Positions 60,364-64,000 of a stretch of 64,000 nucleotides of DNA are shown here, piece by piece. The number at the start of each line of letters is the position of its first letter. Position 1 is the stretch's first letter. Origin of the DNA: Propionispora hippei DSM 15287 (GTDB lineage: Bacteria; Bacillota; Negativicutes; Propionisporales; Propionisporaceae); contig NZ_FQZD01000022.1 of assembly GCF_900141835.1 (NCBI RefSeq), positions 1-64,000 on the forward strand, given 5' to 3'. The position numbers and the translations under genes are program-made. Under the pieces are notes generated by a model that made no database searches, was not told the DNA's origin, and saw only the letters and a program-made list of their open reading frames with translations.

Positions 60364-61398
60364 TCAGTAACGTCCGCTTCGTCGTTCCCGGCCCCCACTG
60401 TGCCATCTGTCCGACGGCCCTCCCGGCCGGTACGGCATATCAGGTCCGTAAAGCCAGGCGGTAAAAAGATTGATCGCTTCGTCTGTTTCCTCCAAACGGC
60501 GCAAGTTTCGTTTGGCAATGGCTATGTATTCCTGCTGGTCCGGCGTTGCCCGGGCCAGAAAATCCCGATAGGCTTCTATGGCGCGCCGGCGATAGCCCAT
60601 TCGCTCATAAACCTGGCCTTTCTCAAAATAGGCCAGGGTCAAATGGCCGTCTAAATTCAGCGCCGCATCAAAGTCCTGCAGCGCACTGCGGTACTTGTCC
60701 TTATAGAAGAAGGCGATCCCCCGTCGCAAATAGGCCTGTCCAAACTGGGAATTCAGGGCAATCGCTTCCGTATAGGCGGCAATTGCTTCGTCATACTGAT
60801 GACCGGCCATTTTTTGATCGCCCAGTTCAAAACGCAGATTGGCCTGGAATTCATTTTCATTTTGGGCAATCCGATTTTGCAGCTGCTGTTTCTCCGTTTC
60901 ATTATTTGCCTGGCCAATCTGCCGCTTCAAGTCGGCCAATTCCTGCTGGCTTTGGGCATAATCCTGCTGCAATTTCTGATAGTCCTCCGCCATCGACATG
61001 CTTTTCAGCTTGCCGGCCATGCTCTCAATATTGTCGGTCGTAATAACCGCCCTGATTTTTACCCAGAAATGGATAGCATTGCCCTCTAGCGTGCGTTTTT
61101 TCTCCAGTACGGAAACTTCCATAATTCCGGCGGCAACAACCTGCACCTCATCTGCCGTCAACTGATATTTTTGCGTGGCCGAATAGCTTTGCACATACGT
61201 TCCGGCCTCTTCCAAAGCCGTACGCTTGGCATCAAGGAGTGCCCGTTCCTCTGCCGTTGCCGGTGTTTCCCCGTCGCCCATGGAATAGTTGCCTTCAGCA
61301 ATAATTTCCTTTACTGCCGCATGCCCGACAGCCGGAAACACACCTACCAGCCACAATGCAAGGCAGCATAGCGGCACAATACATTTTGTCGATTTCAC
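60364..61398 (-). CDS. Exported TPR protein
   Basis: Protein of 344 residues. Signal peptide (ending FPAVGHA), an LPP20-like N-terminal domain (ATAEERALLDAKRTALEEAGTYVQ), a glutamine-rich coiled coil (about 130-190), and three tetratricopeptide repeats (YDEAIAAYTEAIALNSQFGQAY, YRSALQDFDAALNLDGHLTLAY, RRAIEAYRDFLARATPDQQEY). It ends in a glycine/arginine tail. It probably interacts with its neighbour in the periplasm. No enzyme signature. Confidence 0.8.
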   Translation of the reverse strand: MKSTKCIVPLCCLALWLVGVFPAVGHAAVKEIIAEGNYSMGDGETPATAEERALLDAKRTALEEAGTYVQSYSATQKYQLTADEVQVVAAGIMEVSVLEKKRTLEGNAIHFWVKIRAVITTDNIESMAGKLKSMSMAEDYQKLQQDYAQSQQELADLKRQIGQANNETEKQQLQNRIAQNENEFQANLRFELGDQKMAGHQYDEAIAAYTEAIALNSQFGQAYLRRGIAFFYKDKYRSALQDFDAALNLDGHLTLAYFEKGQVYERMGYRRRAIEAYRDFLARATPDQQEYIAIAKRNLRRLEETDEAINLFTAWLYGPDMPYRPGGPSDRWHSGGRERRSGRY

Positions 61399-61469
61399 GC
61401 ATAGTCACCTCCCTGTGAAAAGCCTGAGAATAACCACAACCGCCTGTGAACTGCTGCTGTAACGAACGC

Positions 61470-61560
61470 CTGAGCGCAGCGGGAAATTTTACGCCCCGCA
61501 AGGAAAGCAACGCAGCAGGCGGAAAAGGCTCTGACGTAACGCGTGCCGTAAAACAGCAGT
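61470..61560. repeat. Degenerate copy of repeat R1
   Basis: GCAACGCAGCAGGCGGAAAAGGCTCTGACG parallels GCTGACGCAGCCAGGCGGAAAAAGCTCCGTCAGG of the copy at 62227-62347. Similarity is limited to about 40 bases in the same orientation. The remainder of the 61399-61641 gap holds nothing recognised. Confidence 0.5.
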
Positions 61561-61641
61561 CTGTCTCTGGATCGAATGTGTATCCTTATTTCATTATCAA
61601 GGATTAGCTTTTAGTTTTCCTTTTCTTTTGCCCAAGAACTG

Positions 61642-61932
61642 CTATTTTTCTTGTTTATTGCCGTGTCCCGCCCCCAGCAACCCATACCCGGCAATGTCCA
61701 GCCAGGGACTTTCCCCAAAAGCCGTCTTATCTCCCTTGGCGATCCGGCACTGCTTGTCCATCGTGCGAACCAAAAGCAGCATGTCCCGGTATTGCTCCGG
61801 TTTTACCCCGTCAGGATAGAGCACCAGCATCATCTGCTCTACCGCCGTAATCGCATCACCATAGGCTGCCTGTTTCTCATCCACCAACCGCCCCAGCTCC
61901 TTCCCTGCCTTTTCATATTTCCCCGGTTCCAT
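61642..61932 (-). CDS. Phage-like hypothetical protein (DUF1599-like)
   Basis: Protein of 96 residues. KQAAYGDAITAVEQMM, DMLLLVRTMDKQCRIAKGDKTAFGESPWLDIAGYGLLG resembles the nucleotide-modification-associated (DUF1599) proteins found in phages. The ATG follows GGAGGCGATTAGAT. A 28-codon frame sits directly upstream. No other phage genes are nearby, so this may be a remnant. Confidence 0.65.
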   Translation of the reverse strand: MEPGKYEKAGKELGRLVDEKQAAYGDAITAVEQMMLVLYPDGVKPEQYRDMLLLVRTMDKQCRIAKGDKTAFGESPWLDIAGYGLLGAGHGNKQEK

Positions 61933-61958
61933 ATCTAATCGCCTCCAAGCTATATCTA

Positions 61959-62045
61959 TTATTCACCTTCCACCTTGTTCGCCACAAGATGATTGTTTCT
62001 CAAAAACCTACTCATCCTTATATCGTAATTCTTCCCCGCCATCAT
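61959..62045 (-). CDS. Very small ORF (28 aa)
   Basis: A 28-codon frame, MMAGKNYDIRMSRFLRNN onward, has a good ribosome binding site (AAGGGGACATT) and lies 26 bases ahead of the phage-like gene on the same strand. The peptide is basic. It may be a genuine small phage-type gene or a translated leader. Confidence 0.35.
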   Translation of the reverse strand: MMAGKNYDIRMSRFLRNNHLVANKVEGE

Positions 62046-62226
62046 AATGTCCCCTTCGGCGTGGTTTTGATTGTCCAGCTTGTTCACCTGGAACAATTGC
62101 CCTTTTTTCCTTTGTCCCTTATAATTTAATAAACTAATTATCAAATGGCAGAGTAAATGTTTGTGCGTTAAGTGTCAGTTGAACGGGGAGTTGTCACTGA
62201 ACGAAAAACGTACAGGAACTACTGAT

Positions 62227-62347
62227 GAAATGAACCTGTTGGCCTGGCGAGAAAGTAAAACCGCAGGAATAGCTCAGCTATTTCAAGTTTTTGCTGACGC
62301 AGCCAGGCGGAAAAAGCTCCGTCAGGACGCGCATTGTGAATGAATCA
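62227..62347. repeat. Dispersed intergenic repeat R1, copy 2 (inverted)
   Basis: Near-identical to the reverse complement of 1-141, without the roughly 20-base insertion seen there. It covers most of the gap between the small phage-like genes and the FolT-like gene. Confidence 0.85.
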
Positions 62348-62386
62348 GTTGTTTCCTAGTTTGCGGTACAAACATTGCATCCCGCT

Positions 62387-62418
62387 GCTACATATCTGAG
62401 GATTCCTCGCTATGTAGC
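62387..62418 (+). promoter_or_regulatory. Leader hairpin of the FolT-like gene
   Basis: GCTACATA pairs with TATGTAGC, with GAGG/CCTC stacked inside, ending 14 bases before the AGGAGG ribosome binding site. It might control translation. It does not match a known riboswitch well enough to be named. Confidence 0.45.
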
Positions 62419-62444
62419 ATCATAACCGCTAGGAGGTATTCTCA

Positions 62445-62990
62445 ATGAAAAAAATCTTTTCCGGTTTTTGGTCAGGCTATACCATAACGGAGCTCATTAT
62501 TTCGGCAGTCTTTATTGCACTAATTATCATCCTTACCCATATCCTGGCAATTCAGACCCCCTTCGTCCGGATCAGTCTCAGTTTTTTACCGGTTGCCGTC
62601 TTTGCCATGCGTTTCGGTCCGCTAAAGGCGGCCGTCACGGCAGCGGCGGCGGATATCCTCGGCTGCCTAATTTTTACACCCGGCTTATATTTCCCCGGCT
62701 TCACGCTAAGCGCCTTTCTGTCCGGTTTATTTTACGGACTTGCCTTATATCGCAAGCAGCCGTCAATCAAGCGAATATCCATAGCCGCCCTCGCGATCTT
62801 CCTCTTTATTGATTTATTCCTCAATACACTATGGCTGACTCTTTTATATCAAAAAGCGATGCAAACGATTTTGGGCGGCAGACTAATAAAAGCGCTTATT
62901 ATGCTGCCTGTTCAAATAAGCTTGATTTATCTTATTACCTCCCGGTTAGCCAAGTATGGACTATACAGCATAAAAACTCCCCGCGACTAA
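62445..62990 (+). CDS. FolT-like ECF transporter S component
   Basis: Protein of 181 residues with about six membrane helices. FVRISLSFLPVAVFAMRFGPLKAAVTAAAADILGCLIF and PGLYFPGFTLSAFLSGLFYGL are characteristic of the FolT/folate branch of ECF S components. It would capture folate and use the shared ECF module encoded elsewhere. The start follows CTAGGAGGTATTCTCA. It stands alone. Confidence 0.87.
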   Translation: MKKIFSGFWSGYTITELIISAVFIALIIILTHILAIQTPFVRISLSFLPVAVFAMRFGPLKAAVTAAAADILGCLIFTPGLYFPGFTLSAFLSGLFYGLALYRKQPSIKRISIAALAIFLFIDLFLNTLWLTLLYQKAMQTILGGRLIKALIMLPVQISLIYLITSRLAKYGLYSIKTPRD

Positions 62991-63011
62991 GCTGCCGAAA
63001 GGTGTAAAATA

Positions 63012-63050
63012 GCCAGCAAGGCAACACTAGAGTAGTGTTGTCCTGCTGGC
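63012..63050. terminator. Strong hairpin between convergent genes
   Basis: GCCAGCA..CAACACTA pairs with TAGTGTTG..TGCTGGC. On the minus strand it is followed by TATTTT. It sits between the ends of the FolT-like gene and the hypothetical gene at 63091. Confidence 0.7.
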
Positions 63051-63090
63051 AAATGATAAAGGAACGTCTGTGTCGCAAAAACAGGCCCCA

Positions 63091-63555
63091 TTACAAATTG
63101 CCTGCCATAAGCGCATATTTAAGGCCATCGAAATATCCCTTATTGTAATAGATATATGTTAACGTATTCTGCTGATTGGTAATCTCCGTCCCTAACTCGT
63201 TCACGATAGAATCACCCATCGTTGTTTCAACTTTCTCCAGCAAACCATACACCGCATCTTCCACTTCGGAAGTCTCCGGCAAGAAAGCTCGCTCCACCAG
63301 TTTTTCCTCCAGCACTTTCTGTCGGCTAATACAAAATTGCTGCCATTGATATTCAAAATCATCGTACTTTATGGTTTTCCCCGACAATTTGCTCTTAACC
63401 GGCATATCCAGAAACCGTTGTCCCTCGCCAGCCACAGCAGAATCTTCGCATAAATAATCCAACTCCCGTTCAAACACTTGAGCCAGCAGGGTTATTTCAT
63501 CCACTTTAATAGGACGTCCGAAAAGTTTTTCCAGTTGCTGATATTTTTTCACCAA
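63091..63555 (-). CDS. Hypothetical protein (154 aa) divergent from an XRE regulator
   Basis: An unrecognised soluble protein, rich in charged residues, with an N-terminal helical region (KLFGRPIKVDEITLLAQVFERELDYL) and an acidic C-terminal half. The start follows a TAGGGGGATTTTTGG-type ribosome binding site. The gap to the divergent XRE gene is unusually AT-rich with repeated CTAATTT motifs. The pairing suggests a regulated accessory module, but no toxin or phage domain is recognised. Confidence 0.6.
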   Translation of the reverse strand: MVKKYQQLEKLFGRPIKVDEITLLAQVFERELDYLCEDSAVAGEGQRFLDMPVKSKLSGKTIKYDDFEYQWQQFCISRQKVLEEKLVERAFLPETSEVEDAVYGLLEKVETTMGDSIVNELGTEITNQQNTLTYIYYNKGYFDGLKYALMAGNL

Positions 63556-63565
63556 AAATCCCCCT

Positions 63566-63690
63566 AATAAATATTAGATATATCTAATATTTATTTTATT
63601 TATCTAATTTTTATTATAACATCTCTAATTTTTAAGTCAATAAATATATCAAATATAACTTTGACCTCTCTAATTTATTTTCATATAATT
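63566..63690. promoter_or_regulatory. AT-rich operator region with repeated TCTAATTT motifs
   Basis: ATCTAATATTT, ATCTAATTTTTAT, CTCTAATTTTTAA and CTCTAATTTATT recur at 25-60 base intervals, together with the palindrome TTAGATATATCTAA (about 63575-63588). The region separates the divergent hypothetical and XRE genes and is much more AT-rich than its surroundings. Confidence 0.6.
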
Positions 63691-63720
63691 AAATCAAACT
63701 TTAACTTTAGGGGATATTTT

Positions 63721-63930
63721 ATGATTAGTTATAAACCATTTCAGAAGATGCTTATTGATAAAAATCTTAAGAAACAGGAAGTACTAAAACTAGCAGGAAT
63801 CTCAAACGCTACTATGGCAAAACTTAATACCAATGAATACGTATCTTTAGAAATCATCGATAAAATTTGCGCTGCCCTGAACTGTCAGCCCGGCGAACTT
63901 TTGGAATACATTCCCGAGAAACAGGACTAA
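63721..63930 (+). CDS. Small XRE-family DNA-binding protein (69 aa)
   Basis: Protein of 69 residues, a single Cro/CI-type helix-turn-helix: FQKMLIDKNLKKQEVLKLAGISNATMAKLNTNEYVSLEIIDKICAALNC. The start at 63721 follows AGGGGATATTTT. It is the kind of small regulator that controls a neighbouring plasmid or phage gene; the divergent gene at 63091 and the repeated motifs between are the probable targets. Confidence 0.88.
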   Translation: MISYKPFQKMLIDKNLKKQEVLKLAGISNATMAKLNTNEYVSLEIIDKICAALNCQPGELLEYIPEKQD

Positions 63931-64000
63931 CCTAAAAAAGCAACTAACAATTGAGTACTCCAGAAACATAGGTATATACTATAAAAAAACCTTCCGGCAA

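Noticed and set aside
62345-62440. THF riboswitch before the FolT-like gene
   Set aside because: TTGCATCC resembles part of the motif, but the matching 5' strand (GGAGAGTA) and pairing arms were not found.
1-64000. CRISPR arrays, rRNA and tRNA genes
   Set aside because: No regularly spaced direct repeats or cloverleaf/rRNA signatures were seen on reading. A covariance-model scan would be decisive.

Overview
The window looks like a chromosome segment of a diderm, spore-former-type anaerobic Firmicute (Negativicutes, Sporomusaceae-like). The basis is mixed gene style: Firmicutes riboswitches (SAM-I, FMN, purine), ECF vitamin transporters (RibU, FolT-like) and a LevR-type PTS regulator sit next to an outer-membrane TolC and HlyD/EmrA periplasmic adaptors. 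The species is not claimed. No rRNA, tRNA or CRISPR array was seen.

Layout. 1-8 kb: ABC-F ATPase, a GCAxxG redox-type protein, tolC, a SAM-I riboswitch driving a tiny ORF, ppnP, and an FMN-riboswitch unit (ribU plus a homocysteine methyltransferase/MTHFR fusion). 8-20 kb: EmrAB-PadR efflux operon, a NitT/TauT-type ABC transporter, MFS and EamA exporters (the latter behind a guanine-type riboswitch), a TetR and a LysR regulator. 20-22.8 kb: thioesterase, a RAYT-type Y1 transposase and an XRE membrane regulator.

22.8-32.9 kb (the most novel region): on the minus strand, a radical SAM protein with an unusual CX8CX2C motif, a Crp-family regulator, an SBP/ATPase/permease transporter, then a nitrogenase-like reductase (NifH-like plus two NifD/K-like subunits) translationally coupled to metK. 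Two promoters share a 20-bp block containing the operator GTCGY-N4-RCGAC, centred about -41.5 with identical -10 spacing. Three junctions carry a shared leader/terminator core (TGAGCAGA...CTGCAGGC). The two NifD/K-like subunits offer 3+1 inter-subunit cysteines and no FeMo-co-type cysteine, so this is probably not a nitrogenase.

32.9-46.1 kb: a complete glycyl-radical diol dehydratase microcompartment of the grp/GRM3 kind. It has shell proteins (BMC-H, PduB-like trimer, PduK-like, EutN-like pentamer, GrpU-like Fe-S shell protein), dehydratase and activase, CoA-acylating aldehyde dehydrogenase, PduL, alcohol dehydrogenase, EutJ-like chaperone and a flavoprotein. A divergent PocR-domain histidine kinase and AraC-type response regulator control it, and the leader holds an intrinsic terminator.

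46-52 kb: TetR, HlyD and two ABC-2 permeases without an ATPase, another TetR, and a small membrane protein. 52-59.3 kb: a Gat-type PTS operon (IIB, IIC, IIA, 2-hydroxyacid dehydrogenase, class II aldolase) behind a textbook sigma-54 promoter, with its LevR-like activator downstream. 59.4-64 kb: LPP20-like and TPR exported proteins, small phage-like genes, a FolT-like transporter and an AT-rich XRE/hypothetical pair. Two families of dispersed intergenic repeats occur (1-141 with 62227-62347; 15502-15655 with 51785-51935 and a weaker copy near 1838).
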